Source: Bryoerythrophyllum caledonicum (lineage: Eukaryota; Streptophyta; Bryopsida; Pottiales; Pottiaceae). Taken from it: 64,000 nucleotides of DNA. The stretch covers positions 32,685,856 to 32,749,855 of the forward strand of contig OZ020515.1 of the NCBI GenBank assembly GCA_963971425.1. Reading direction: 5' to 3'. The position numbers and the translations under genes were made by a program. Positions 34,256 through 46,800 of this stretch are shown here, piece by piece. The stretch's first letter is position 1. Every line of letters begins with the position of its first letter. Under the pieces are notes generated by a model, which did no database searches, was not told where the DNA came from, and was given only the letters and a program-made list of their open reading frames with translations.

Positions 34256-36130
34256 TGATTCAAAATGTTCAGGGCTCAAACAACCTTGACAATATGGCAA
34301 GACTAGGAAATTATTTCAAACCTTATATACATCATCTAGACATTATATGCATACAAGAACATAAGCTTAGAGGCCAAGCCCTAGACGCCTTAGAACACAA
34401 ACTATAGAGGCATGCCAAGCCCTTTCTTTGTGAGGAAATAAAAGCAAATCATGTAGAGGCGGGATCGCCAAGATGTGGTGGTCTATGCACTTTTGTCTCT
34501 TCAAGGATTTAACACCTTCAAACTCATGGACTTTCCCAATATGACGAATATGGAGTTCTATTCAATTTGGAACTAAAGTTTACCCGGTCCAAAGGGACCA
34601 AATGTAAAATGAACACCTTTTATCTCAATGATGAAGAAGTAGTGACCTTACTCAAAGATAGACGACTTTCATGTCCACCGCACTCTAGTCCTCTGGAAAA
34701 ATTAGGCGTGAATTTAAGTAGTTTAAGGTATATTGTAAAGAAAAAGCAATGTTCCGTAGACTAAGAGAAGAGGAGGGAAGAGAGGCATTAGAAAATGATC
34801 GTATTAACCTTTAACTCTACCCTAATGATCATGAGGCACAAGAGAGAGAATGGAGAGCTAGAGAATCTCTACATCAACATGAAGTGTGGAAGCTAGAGGG
34901 TCAACAAGTGCGAGGAAGAACACGAAGGGCCATGGCAGTTTAAACAATTGGCGGCCAACAACTCTTTTGAATGTCTCCTACAAGATACATGCCAAAGCTC
35001 TTCATGTAAGATTACAACCTATACTCATGGGTCTAATAAGCTCCAATCAATCAGCTATTTTGCTAGTGAAATACATTTTCGATAATATTTTCTTGACCCA
35101 TGAAACAATCATGCTAAACAATCACATCAACCTTTATTCTTTCTTGAACTAGATTTTCCAAAGCCTATGATAGAGTTAATTTAAAATTTCAATTCAAAGC
35201 TTTAGAGACTATGGAATTCCCAGAGGAAGTCCTTGAAATGTTGACATTATTGTTTCAAGGAGCCAAGTCTAGGGTTAGTATTGATGGTCGAGTCACAAAA
35301 CCTTTCAACATAGAGCAAGGGGTCCATCAAGGATGTCCGGTAGCACCCTATCCCTTCCTTGTACAATACTTGGAGAAATTCTAAACGTGTGTATTAAACA
35401 AGAAGTCACTAGAGGTGGAAATAAAGGAATAAACTACCTAGAACAAAATAACAAGTTATCATACAATATGCCCATGACACCTCACTCACTATACTAGTGG
35501 AGGAGGTAGTAGCGCATAACACGGTTGAAACTTTGGAACTATTTAGTGATGCTTCAGGATGAATTATGAATTCTAAAAAATCAATAGCTTACTATTGGAA
35601 TAACAATGGTCAATCTCGGCCCCAATGGACGAACAATTTCAAATTTAAATCGGCAAAAGAAGGCGAGATATCCAAATTCTTAGGTATGACCTTTGAATTA
35701 GATTTAAACACTCCTAACCTGGATTTGTTTCTTGAGGAGAAGATTGACAAAAAACTAAAATATTGGTCTATGGTTAAAGCAAACAACATTGCAAGAGCCA
35801 TCATTGATAATAGTGTCCTGGTGTCGACTATACTATTCTATTTAGCAATTTGGGGTGGAAGCACACAAGGCATTAAAAAGGTTACTAGCAAGATTAGGAA
35901 TGACATATAGGCCGTCATCCCTCACCCTTCTTGGGCTAAAGTTGTATGGAATGCAATCTATCAAAAGAGACCTTTCGGAGGACTTGATGTAGTAGATTCC
36001 TCCAAGGCAATGGTAGCCCTTATGTGCAAGTGGATACTGACAACATGTATGCCTAATCGATCAAATTTTACTTCCCTTATGAGATTCCGTTTATGATTTA
36101 TCACATTGTCAACCAAGACTAGGCTCTAAA
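34256..36130 (+). pseudogene. LINE B ORF2: endonuclease and reverse transcriptase remnants
   Basis: Endonuclease start near 34256 (LIQNVQGSNN, then DIICIQEHKLRG). RT motifs follow: NWRPTTLLNVSYKIHAKAL near 34940, DNIFLTHE near 35075, AYDRVNLKFQF near 35165, GVHQGCPVAPYPFL near 35320, and a YAHD box near 35470 in place of YADD. Downstream, VVWNAIYQKRPFGGLDVVD (near 35950) is typical of the L1 region after RT. Many stops and frameshifts make it clearly dead. Confidence 0.8.
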
Positions 36131-36902
36131 TGGCCCACTAGCCTATGGTTATGCATAAGGCTTGAAGGTTTTCAAGGCCCAATTGGTTCTAAGCTGCTGA
36201 ACAAAACTAAATTGTCCTGGAGAAAGATGGTGAAAGAACTTTCTGTAACCCCCTCCAAATACTTCTAAGGAACGGCTTAGCTCCCTCTTATGGAATGTCA
36301 AGGCTTTTTTCATCGTAGGCATTTGCTTCTCTAAGCAGTGTATAGGAGCTTTAGCATGCCATGGTCTATTTTTCATGCGAGACATATGGGTGCAGAGCGA
36401 ATGTTGATTCTTGGATTTTCAGAAAGGTGCTAAGTGATTTGGGCTCATCAAACAAGAAAGACTGATTTGGAAAGGCATCATAGATGGCTTCAGCAAACGG
36501 ATTGTTGTTGAATGTAGAGAAGTACCCATCCCCTAAAAACAAAAGAATGGCTTGGCATTTTTTATCTAGGTAATGCCCAAGTACCCATCTGCGCGTTTAC
36601 TGGGCAAGAAATTGGGGACTGAGGGGAGATAGGCAAATCAGGTGTCTAGAATGTGCCGGAAAGCGAGGGTCTCTTTGCCGCCGTTGCTAAATCTAACATT
36701 CTTCTATGCAAACCACTCGTCACGGGCCAGAGTAACATCATTTTTTGCGGTCGATTAGATAGAGAAGGCAAGAAAGGTATCCTTCTATATTATGGAAAAA
36801 CGAGTTCACTGACTTGGGACCCAGGACGAATCAAATGGTCTCCACCTCTAGCGTCCGGTACTTCAAGTCCTTGGAGTAACAAAAGTGATGTTTTATTCCC
36901 TA

Positions 36903-36907
36903 GTTAT
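36903..36907. repeat. Left TSD of copy 2 (GTTAT)
   Basis: Matches 40781-40785 exactly; five bases, as for retroviral-type integrases. Confidence 0.85.
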
Positions 36908-39900
36908 TGTTGCAGTTCGTAGAGACAGTATTCCTCCGGAATGCACCTAATCGCCACTAAATGCTTCCAAAGTAACCGCTCCGGTTTCGTTCCGCAGAGA
37001 CCTAGTGTTCTTCTCTTAATATCCCACCATATTAAACTTTACCAAAACAATCGTTCATGGGTTAGCTATTTTATTCACATACTTGCTACAGATCCGGATC
37101 CTTTTGGAGTCCGGAATTTGTACAACGGCTTCCGGAAATAGTTTTCGGAAGTCCGGAGGGTAGTTTGCTTTGTCTCTATTCCTCCTCAGAGAGTCTTCCG
37201 GAGTTTTTAAGCAACTGGCCGGGGTCCACTGATCCTGTTTTGTGTAAGTGGCTGGATTTTCCACTGCCTTCTGACTTTAAGTGGCTAGACACCCACTGCT
37301 CCGAACTTATAGTGACCGGACACCACTCTCCCTACTATGCTAACTGGTGATTTGATTGCTGTTGCTAGACTTAGACTCTCACGACATCCGGATGGCCTTC
37401 CGGACATGGTAACATAGAGACAAGTCCGGACTACAACAACATTCCGGTAAGTACTGTTGTGATTCTCTGGAGCAGATGTTACTATCTACCAAAAGTATTC
37501 CGTCTAGACCTATGCATCAGGCTTTTTCCTATCTTGGGGGAAAACTCCGGCCTTGAGCGGAATCCAGGTTGACACGGATTCTCCCGTATCCTAGAGGTTA
37601 CCAAGAACACCTCTATAATTCATCTCTTCCCCTCCTGGCTAATTCCGGACCCTGGAGACTACGAGGAACACCTCTGCAATAGCCCTCCAGCTCTCCCTGG
37701 CGATCTCCTGATACGGATCCTGACCGGTTTTTCTCTTAGCAAACAATTTACCACTCCACTCCGGAAGAATACTTACACAACCGCACACACAAGAATGGAT
37801 CTATTGCTCACAAAGACGACACTCCACACCAAAGGTACAAGGAAGCAAATCTAGTAAAATAGGTGCCAAGTATATTCAGCGTGAGAAAACAAAATGAGGG
37901 GTTTTCTCCAAAATCCCACTACTAAATACTAACTAAGTTCCTTCTAAACTTAGCCTTCTACCGCATCTACAGGAAATCCGCTAGATCTTATCTAAAAGAT
38001 CTGAGAAATCCAGAAAAGTTCCAGATTGGATCTCAAATTGTATAATCTCGGAAAAGTTTCCGGACTCCGGATTTTCCTGACCTAACTACAAAAATTGGCC
38101 GCTGTTTCCGCCAGCAGCCAGGTGCATTGGAGCCCCATCGTTAATCGCTCCCAGTCTAGAATTATAGCCCAAAAATGCTACACCTAAACTAATTCTAAGT
38201 CGGAGCACCCAGTGCCCGATTTCTCCCACTTCTGCGCGAGATGGAGATCTCCACCGGAGCCCGCGGCTTGCCCTTGGCCTTCTTCGCTCTTGCCGACGAA
38301 GAGTTGCCCTTCCGGGTCGATGGTTCAGCTACTCGAGAAACCCTTGCCGCCGGAGCTCTGGAATCCAGAGGTGGAGGTGGCTTCTCCGGTGAACCTTCCG
38401 GAATTAGAGGTGTCGGTCGTTCCGGCTGGGAAGCTGTTTTGGTCTCCTGGACCAAGTCCCTGTAACTTCCGGAAGGATTCCCTCGTCCGGGCGCCAATCT
38501 CCGGGACACAGACTTGGGTGGTGCCTGGGGGTCGGCTTCTGCCGGAGGATCTCGCTGGCGCATGGTCGGGGGCGTCAGCAGATCCGGATGGTTCTTGAGT
38601 ATCTCACCCTTGCTCGGGTTGGGAGATATGATGCCTTCTGCCGGTGTCCGGGGCGACGGAGTATTGAGGATCTCCGGATTGGCTAAGGTACTTGGGCCTG
38701 CAGCCGGATCGGACTGTGGCGGTTCCGGAGGAGCTGTGGTCCGATTCGGGGTCATGAAGTCTTCCGGTACTTGAGCCGATTGGTGCTCCGGGTCCGTCGA
38801 AGTGATGTTGCTCATCAGCAGCTTCATCTGCTCCGAAGTCCGGCCCATCTTCTTCGCTTAATCAAGGAGAAACCGGAAGATGTTGGCCCTGGTCACCTTC
38901 TTCTCATTCTCCACCAATTCGGTGAAGAGTTGGCTTTGGTTGACCGTGTCCACCGGAAAGGTCAGAGCCCCCCGGACCTCGGTCAAGGCGGCTGTCGATG
39001 CGTTGGCTCTTGCCTCCGCCTGTTTTCGGCCCACCACTGCCAGCTGTGTCTCTTGCCGCAGTTGCTTTGTCTTTTTCTCCAACTCCGTGTTGGATTTGTA
39101 CATGGTGGAGACCTGTAGGTGCAACGCCTTCACATTAGCCTCCTTGCTCCGGAGATCCTCCACCCGGTGGATCGCGTCTTCCAGCCGGTCGACTCCTAGA
39201 CTTCGGAAGATTTGTGCCACACCGGTTGTTACGATGTAGTTGGTCTCCTTAGGGGCTGCCACTTTCCAGCCAACCTCGCACATGAGGTCATCCATCTCTT
39301 CAACTGGGCCTTGGAGTCTTCCGGGTCGAGCTTCCTCCTCTTCTGGCTGGCTTCCTCGGAGGGCCCAGACTCGTCTTCACCGGACAATCCGGACGAATTG
39401 CTGTTGTCCAGACGCTCCGGTACTGGCTCTTTTCCTCGAGGCCTCTTCTGGGTCCTCCGGTCTTCCTCCGGAATATCCGTGGTTGTTGGTTCCGGCACGA
39501 GTTCCGCTGCCCGTCCGGATTCTTCTTCTGACTCTTCACCTCCGTACTTCTGGAAGGTGAGGATTTTGTCGTACTACCTCTGCTCCGTCTGGGTGAGATG
39601 TTGGTGGTGGCAGTACAGATGCACCACGTAGGAAGCTAGGGGGGTCGCCGATTTCTTCACCTTCTAGAGGTTGGCCACGAGTTAGTTGATCATTTCGCTC
39701 ATGAGCGTCTCCTTGTCCACGACAATCTTTCCCCGGAGTGCTCCGAGGAAAGTACAGGCCCATTTTGCCACTACCCGCTTTGGCTTTTCTGGATGGAAAA
39801 TAGGGTTTAGAAACCCTAGCACCAACTGGGCATCCATGTGCCGTAAGTCTTGCATGTTGTAGCCCTCCTTCGGCTCGGCTTTCCTCCTGAATTCCTCTCC

Positions 39901-40780
39901 CAGAAACTCGTCTCTCCGTTCTACCACCTTGGTGTGGCCGGCCCAGAAGTCGTATGCCTGTGTCAATTCCAGAACTCCCCAGAGTTCCGGATGGGCTCGC
40001 AGCAAGCCTTCGTACTTGGGGTCCGGGGTGCCTATCAGCTCCCGGACGTATGGCTCCTCCCGGATGCCCCAAGCGACTTCGAGAAAGCCGTCGCAACCCA
40101 TGGTCTTCAGACTTTCCTTCAGAAGGTTGTACTCGTCGAAGTCTGTAGGGATTTCTGGAAGAACCCGTGTTATGGGCGGGAGCGCAGCGACCGGCTCTTC
40201 ATCTCGCTTCCCGCGCCCATCTCTATCAGTTCTCTTCTTCTTCGCCATAGTGACCGTCTTCATTAGGTTTGCCTACTTCCTCGCGTTCTCTCAAGGTTGT
40301 CCCTACATGCACCAACCTCAAAAATCCCTCCCTAACGGACACACGGCCGTTCTAACCGTCCAACTAACAAACCCTAACGGTCAGCAGTTAGGAGAATGGG
40401 AGAGAGAGAGAGCGCCAAAGTGGAAGCACCACACGCGACGAAGATAGAAAAATAAAGAGTTTTCCCTCGCGCCACAGCCTTTTGTAGTCTAGTCGTTAGT
40501 ACGGCTCATGATGACAGCTGATGGTGACAGCTCCGGATGAGAGTTTCGGATGACAGTTCCGGATGACAGACTATCCCATAATTCCGTTAACTACTTCGGC
40601 TGTCCGTTTTGCAGCTTTAGGCTTAATTAGGGATTTCAGCCGAGTCCATCCGTCTTTACTCTTACAAACTGATTATAGGTTTTATTCTAGCACAAACTAT
40701 CGTAACTACTTAACTAATTTTTTTGTTTTTGCTGGATTTTTAGGTTATCTTCCAGCACCATGTGGGAGCGGATTTCCATA
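36908..40780 (-). mobile_element. Protein-coding LTR-like element, copy 2 (3.87 kb, complete)
   Basis: Plus-strand ends are TGTTGCAG... and ...GATTTCCATA, flanked by GTTAT on both sides. Read on its own (minus) strand it starts TATGGAAATCC (copy 3: TGTGGGAATCC) and ends CTGCAACA, so the ends approximate TG...CA. Homology to copy 3 is visible at both ends and through the 3' third. No long terminal repeat is seen inside, so it behaves like one giant LTR. TCCGGA/TTCCGGAA motifs are packed throughout. It is inserted in LINE B. Confidence 0.85.
38195..40263 (-). pseudogene. Element-encoded family protein, copy 2 (stops and a frameshift)
   Basis: The N-terminal half starts at 40263 (MKTVTMAKKKRTD), with PITRVLPEIP, MGCDGFLEVAWG and FLNPIFHPEKPKRVVAKW. 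Its frame meets stops from 39682 but continues in frame to about 39229 (EEDRRTQKRPRGKE). The frame then shifts. The second half (39295-38858) is a coiled coil ending in ARANASTAALTEVRGALTFP and VDTVNQSQLF. After one stop the same frame continues (38848-38195) as a Pro/Ser-rich tail closing with basic SISRRSGRNRALGAP. Domain order matches copies 3 and 4. Function is unknown; the basic tail and coiled coil suggest a nucleic-acid-binding oligomer. Confidence 0.72.
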
Positions 40781-40785
40781 GTTAT
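40781..40785. repeat. Right TSD of copy 2 (GTTAT)
   Basis: Matches 36903-36907; LINE B resumes immediately after. Confidence 0.85.
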
Positions 40786-41540
40786 ACAACCAAGTATGCC
40801 TGGGAAATTCTTAGAGCTGCGCAAAGACCACCTCCCAACGTGGTTATGAAGAAATGGAACAATATCCTTCCTAATTCATTCAAGTTCAGATGGCGCAATC
40901 ATTGTGGGACTTGGAGAGAATTGGTAAGGAAGTGGGCTTCAGTTGGCAGCTATGGCATAAAGCCATTGATGTGAACCAGTAGCGGAAGCGCGCTTCTCCG
41001 GAGATTGATGGTAGGTGCATGGTCCGCAACTCAAGTGAGCAAAAAATAAATTTGCATAGATTTTGGAGCAACGAGCAAGCTCGAACGGCCTCGGACTATG
41101 TACTGAAGATCTTGAAGCGACTCGGGGACGCCTCCCATCAACATTGGGAGAAGCTGTCTTTTAAACAAAGGTACTACCCCTGGACTTTGTGGTTAGCTAG
41201 AAATGATTGGGTGTTCAATCAACACTAGTGGACCCCCGACAAGGTTGAGAATGTTATATGGCAAGGCTTAACCGATTACGGGAGGATTGCATGGGGGCAA
41301 GACCCGTACTACCAACTCGGAATTCAACAGGCTCAAAGTGGCCAAACGCTTTGAGGAAAATTGGAGTTGTCACAAGGCGCTGTGTAGGAGGCAAGGCAAC
41401 CATGTAGTGTAGGTTTGGGAGATTCGGTAGGATTCTGCCTCTTGCGCTGCCGGTTCAGGGGCGCTCTTCTTTGTTATCTTGGTTCTTTTTTTGCAATCAA
41501 AACTCTGTTTTGTTTTGTGCCCATAAAAATAAAAATAAAA
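40786..41540 (+). mobile_element. LINE B, 3' portion
   Basis: Continues the LINE B frame (TTKYAWEILRAAQ, later WLARNDWVFNQ). It ends in an A-rich tail (AAAATAAAAATAAAAC) near 41540, typical of a LINE 3' end. Confidence 0.72.
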
Positions 41541-42943
41541 CAGACTTTAAAGGAGACTTCACCCGCTCCGCCCTCCTCTGTAGAGTAGCTACAATAAAAC
41601 TTGTAATTTAGAGCGTGAAAAGGACATACCGGTTTTCTGGGGATAGGTTCGCTGGAGATAAAAAAAGCAAATTCCTGATTTGGGGAGGTCGCGCCGCCAG
41701 GCTCGTGCTCTGCATTGTATGTTTTATGCCATTTGTCTTCGAGGATTTCTGTTTAGTATGAGCTTCCTCGTGGACAGATGAGTCTGATAGTTCCTCATAC
41801 AACTGACATTAGTGAATTCCGATGCAGTCATGGTTCTGAAAGTTTACCTGCAGAGGTACAACCTTGAAAGAAATATAACCTTTGCACTTCTGAATCTTGT
41901 TAATATCATGATAAGCCTTATTGACGTAGAAATCAGACAGTCAAAATTGCATCTTATAAGCTGAGGGACTAGTAGATGCACTTTGAGGTATGTCCCTTCA
42001 GTTGCTTCAATGATTTAAGGTTCTACATGACAGGGTTTAGGGTTTAGAGTTTTAGATTCACCGACATCAAGGGCACCAGCAGTATGGAACCCATATGGAA
42101 CTCAAGGTCAATCTGAAATGAATTCCGAGCTGCAACGATGGGTTCAACTAAGAATACTGAACCAAAACATTCGCAGAGCAATCCCAGACATCAATATACC
42201 AATATCTAAGCTTTAGAGTGTAAGTTGAAGCACCCAATCTAGGGTTCGGAGTTTAAGAAAGTGGGCCAGACACCCGGATTATCGTCTTCATGATAAAAAC
42301 GTCAAACAATACAACGACTTGTGATCAGCTGAAACTTGTCAGGTGGGTTTGGTTGCGTCAACGTGGACTTCCAGGCGAGTGAGATCATGAGGTCAGCTTT
42401 GTGTGCCAGCTCTTGCACCGATAAGATCTCATCGCACGAATGAAGGCCGTGAAGCCTGACTCTTGGATCGAGTGAGAGCTACGCAACCGGGAGTTGCTGC
42501 TCTGGAGTTCCTTCCGGGGCGCATCAAAGTCAGCTGCAACAATTTATTATGGCAATAATCTTCTGTCTCCAGCATAAGGCGTACGGTATAACTCGCGGTT
42601 CCTGCAGATAGAAGCTTCACCGCTTTCCACACACGACTTGCTGAGCAATCTACGTTTGAATTGTTGACCATCATTCTCTTCTATAAATGGACTTCAACCT
42701 TGAATGCTTCCAATGTGCAAGCGACCGGCTCGACCACACTCCTTCAAGCAGGCTCCTGAACTTTGTGGTAACCCATCACGCAACGGTGACACCCTTCCAA
42801 TTGTGTGACTCATTGAACTTAGATTGTGGAACATAGCTCGTGAGCTTTGAGGTAAATCATCATACACCTAAGACCTTGCAGCGTCGGTGACAGCCTTCAT
42901 TAATTGCACGCATTGACTCGTCAAAGCTGGATTGTGGTCAGGC
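41541..42943. promoter_or_regulatory. Intergenic region upstream of the LRR gene
   Basis: Short frames only, none resembling a protein. A GGGTTTAGGGTTTAG run, like the plant telomere repeat or a telo-box, lies at about 42033-42050. Part of this stretch should hold the LRR gene's promoter. Confidence 0.45.
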
Positions 42944-43728
42944 ATGAAGATGGCAGAATTCAAGCGTCTGAATCTTCTTCTTCTGCTGGCAGCTCTATCA
43001 CTCGGCCATTTCAAGACATCCGTAATCGCAATCTGCGCGCCAGGAGACAGAGACGCTCTCCTCCAGTTCAAATCAGGTACTGCGCCTCTCGCTGCACACT
43101 TATGTGAAACCCTAACGCGAGCTTCAAACCCTAACCATGTGCAGAACTCGCGGACCCATACGGCGCGCTATCCGACTGGGACACGAACCCGGACTGCTGC
43201 ACCTGGCTGCAGTCGCACCTCCACCGTGTGACCTCCTGCGACGGCGCGGGACGCGTGACGTCGCTCTCGATGGGCACGGCGCTGGAGTACAAGCCGGGCC
43301 CGGTGTACACAAAGGCCTCCGGCGGCCTGTACGCCGCTTCGCTGGGGAACCTCACGCGCCTCCAGAAGCTAGACTTGCGCACCATCTACTCCGGCGACGC
43401 GCTCCTCGCGCCGACGTGGGCCGCGCTGACGCGCCTCCGTAACGTGACGCTCGACGTGAAGCTGGCGGGGCCGCTGGTGCCCGCAGTGGTGGGCGCGTGG
43501 TCGCAGCTGGAGTACCTGGTGCTCACCAACAACGATCTGAATGGGAGCTTGCCCGTGGAACTGTGCAGTGCAACCTCGCTGAAAACGCTCAACGTGAGCG
43601 GGAACCGATTCTCGGGGGAGATCCCGCGCTGCTTGCGGCGCTTCCCGGCGGCGTCGTTCAACGATTCCTCCACCGGGCCTTCTGGAAATGAGGGCCTTTG
43701 CGGTGCACCTCTTCGCCCGTGCACCTGA
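42944..43728 (+). CDS. Small secreted leucine-rich-repeat protein (2 exons, 238 aa)
   Basis: Exons 42944-43076 and 43145-43728 join across a 68-nt GT-AG intron in phase 1. Residues 1-27 are a hydrophobic signal peptide. An LRRNT_2-like cap follows: DRDALLQFKSG, then SDWDTNPDCCTW with paired cysteines. About four LRRs come next (LGNLTRLQKLDL, LTRLRNVTLDV, WSQLEYLVLTNNDL, SLKTLNVSGNRFSGEIP). The C-terminus GNEGLCGAPLRPC is the capping motif usual in plant extracellular LRR proteins. It is shorter than polygalacturonase-inhibitor-like proteins (about 330 aa, ten repeats) and has no transmembrane or kinase domain. The frame is intact and markedly GC-richer than its surroundings. It probably acts in the cell wall or apoplast in recognition or inhibition; the ligand is unknown. 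A downstream ATG at 42950 is an alternative start. Confidence 0.85.
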
Positions 43729-46078
43729 TAGGATTATATGCGCGTGTGGTTGATCGATCGAAAGCCGTCACTGTCGTGGTTTTGTCGTGGAGACTTTGAT
43801 TGTTTATGGATCTGACGTGGGAGGAGGTGGGGATCTAGGATGTAAGGTGGAGAGAAAACAAGCTGTTGCTAAGTTAATGTTGTTGGGCTTCGATTGAAGA
43901 GTGCTGCAGGGGTTTTGATGTACGTAGTTGATAAAAGGTAGGGCTCTGATGAAAGTGGGGTCGCAATGAAATGTACCCTCTCGTGCATATTGATCAATGT
44001 GTATATACTGAGTGATTTGTGTTGCAGGAGGAGCTCAGAAACCAGTTGAGGTGTACTTCAAGATAAAATAGACTTGTTGGGCAATGGGCTTTGATTTAAT
44101 CCTTAACCCTTAAGCGACAATCGGGAACCGTATGTACATGCACATATTTTACTAATGTAAAATTCAAAATATGTATTAAATTTTAGCAAGACTAATTTCA
44201 CCTTTGGATCGAAGATTTTTCAAATGACATCTTTCATATGGAGGTCATTTCAATATCTCAACCTTAGCATGTTCAAATACAACACCATACATTTAGAATA
44301 CAATGGCCACAAGTGGGTTGTTCTGACGCTTAAGGATTAAACGTCAATAGGGAACCGTATATATAGGCACACATTTTACTCTATAGAATACAAAAAACGT
44401 ATGAAAGTTTATCACAACTTATACCTTTGAATTGAAGATTCTTCAACTAACATCATTTATTTGGAGGTCATCTCAATATCTGAACCTTATTATGTTCAAA
44501 TACTACACCATACATGTACCATATTGTGGCCACCAATGGCACCTTCTGACATTTAAGGATTTAAACTTATTGAGAAAAGCAAGTTTGTTCCAAGAAGAAG
44601 AACTCCGGTCCCCAAAGGAGGCCAGAGTGAATAAAGTGTTTGTTTGTTCCACCACTAAATCCATGTCCACCAGGTTTGTTCCAATATATATTGTAACATT
44701 ACAATCTATGAGATGATGTATATAATTTCTAGCACAAATAGGGTTGTTTTAACACTAATTCAATTTGACACTATCATAGTACATAAGTTATTGACATTTT
44801 TTCAACACCCCACCAAAAAGTGTCAAATTTAGAGTGTAAAAAACAACTCCATTTGTACTACACTAAACTTAAGATTAAGTGCTATACTACATTTAATGTA
44901 ATAACCTCAATTGTCCACAATACTCTCATTGTGTATTTGTTGGAATTTAGTGTAACGCTCTTTGATAAGCCACCTGATAATGAGGGACAAGTGTTGAACT
45001 GTGTGTCTATTCTCCGAATTTAGTTTTGTTCTCCAAAATTAGAATTCTTTCCAAAATGAGAGTTTTCCTATATTTTTTCCAAAATTAGTTATTTTCTTCC
45101 ATTTTTTCCAAAATTAGGATTTTTATTCCAAAATTAGATTTCTTCAATAGGATGTGAATTCATGAATGTATTTTAACTCCATATTTGTTGGATTTAGGGA
45201 CAAAGCGTTTACCAAAAAAATACACGCTGTGAATTAGAGCTGAAACGCACATCCAAACTCTACACTAGGGAGGGCTATGAGTTTCCATTAAATTGGGAGG
45301 TAATGTTTACCACGGAAATCCCTAGGCAATAGGTACTAGGGATGACATTACATTACAAATCAAACTATAATATTTGAAAGAAACATATTAGTCGGCACTT
45401 CTTTTAGACCACATATGCTCAGTAAATATGTACAACTTAGTTTTCAAACTGAAGCTTCAGAAGTTACCAAATTCACTTCAAGCTACTATACCGGATTAAC
45501 ACCCTGCTTAAAGTTTAGCTCAAAACAAGCTACATGATGGACAAAAAGCGAGTTGTAATAGATATAGCTAAATATATTTTTAAAATTGTATTTAAACTCA
45601 AAAGAATTTCAATTCATCGTGTAGAGTACATGACTATGAAGAAAAGTAGCAATTTTTAAATGATGGTGTCGAGAAGTTGAAAAACACATTGCACACACAT
45701 CGGCTTGGTTCAAGCTAAAGTGTGCACCATCACTAAGTGCAATGAACTAAAAAGAAACTTTGCACACAGTTTAGCTCTACTAGAGCTAAAGTGTGCACCG
45801 GCATTTACTTCCTATCAAAAAGCATGAAGGCAATTACTGAAATTATTGGTTCCAAGAGTGATATATAGGATATTTGAATACAAATATCTACCAACTCAAC
45901 ACCAATGGATCTAATCATACTATATGAAGTATTACGCATGACAATCTGATATCCTATAAAATAAAAAATCAATTATTTGAGTCTATTACAATTTGGACGC
46001 AACAAGTGCCTCCAAAGTGGCCTTGATAATCACTACTTGCCCCCTTGGAGTTTTTGTTGTTGGATCTTGTCCTCGACC
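43729..46078. other. AT-rich intergenic DNA with no recognised gene
   Basis: Contains the LRR gene's 3' flank, a diverged tandem duplication (44100-44570), short CAAAATTAG-type runs near 45040-45140, and two related stretches near 45690 and 45770 (GCACACA, AGCTAAAGTGTGCACC). No frame resembles a protein. Confidence 0.6.
44100..44570. repeat. Diverged tandem duplication, about 230-bp period
   Basis: 44100-44335 and 44336-44570 share GGGAACCGTAT, TTCTTCAACTAACATC-type, GGAGGTCAT, TATGTTCAAATAC and CACCATACAT blocks in the same order. Divergence is clearly visible, so the duplication is old. Confidence 0.7.
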
Positions 46079-46560
46079 AGGATTGCTATATTGTGAGCGG
46101 CGAGTGGCGAACGTTGAGCACTAAATTATTTCACTTTTTTTTTCCACACTTTTTTAAAATTTGAAAGCAATGCCTATGGCCGTGAGTTATTTTTAGTCTA
46201 TCTTAACATGTGAAAAAAAAACACATAAAAACCTACAATAAAAAGATACTTGGAAATATTGAAGCCTGAATTATTAATGGTTTAGGATCAACAGTTCTTA
46301 AAAAAATCAAATCGGACACTTAAGGTTGCCAACTTTTTATTAGGATAATTTGATATGTTGGACTAGTCATTGGTCAAATTTGTACATAATTAATGGACAA
46401 TAAAGAGTGTTTGAATTTTTGGAATATGGAAGGGATTTTCGGGAGTTACCCATGTAATGCTACCGTCGTACCTTTACAATATCTAGGTCATATCCACTTC
46501 ATACCAAGGTGATATCTATGGCGTTCAAACGATATTGAATTGAAAAAATGAATTACTGTG
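46079..46560 (+). mobile_element. End of a second MULE-like element
   Basis: AGGATTGCTATATTGTGAGCG at 46079 matches the right end of the 11.6-kb transposon read inward (AGGATTGCTATC...). It is followed by diverged 7-mers (GCGAGTG, GCGAACG, TTGAGCA) and by subterminal segments resembling inverted 24390-24640. The other end was not found; no transposase frame follows. Confidence 0.6.
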
Positions 46561-46684
46561 ACAGAGAATGTCCAAATTTGACCGATGCGAATGGTACCAA
46601 GCATGTAAACATGCGAGAGACGTTACAAATTTGAAAGACATCATTATTAACTTTGGCATCATTTTTTTGTGAAACTTTCAAAAT

Positions 46685-46795
46685 ATTTAGACGCTACTGT
46701 CATGAGGTTCTTTAACCCCTAAATTTCTTTGACAATTTCACACCAAAAACACTTCAAAATTGCTAGTTTTAGTGCAATGAGTAAGGACAAAACAA
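46685..46795. repeat. Left arm of a roughly 110-bp inverted repeat
   Basis: Contains CACCAAAAACACTTCAAAAT and CAATGAGTAAGGA; its inverse is at 52548-52655. Copy 3 lies between the arms. Confidence 0.65.
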
Positions 46796-46800
46796 AAAAC

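Larger units (their letters stand above)
33741..36907 (+). mobile_element. LINE B (L1-type), 5' portion
   Basis: A decayed plant L1-type LINE on the plus strand, interrupted at 36907 by copy 2. Removing copy 2 and one GTTAT restores a continuous frame (FPSY/TTKYAWEIL) into 40786 onward. The 5' boundary is approximate. Confidence 0.75.
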
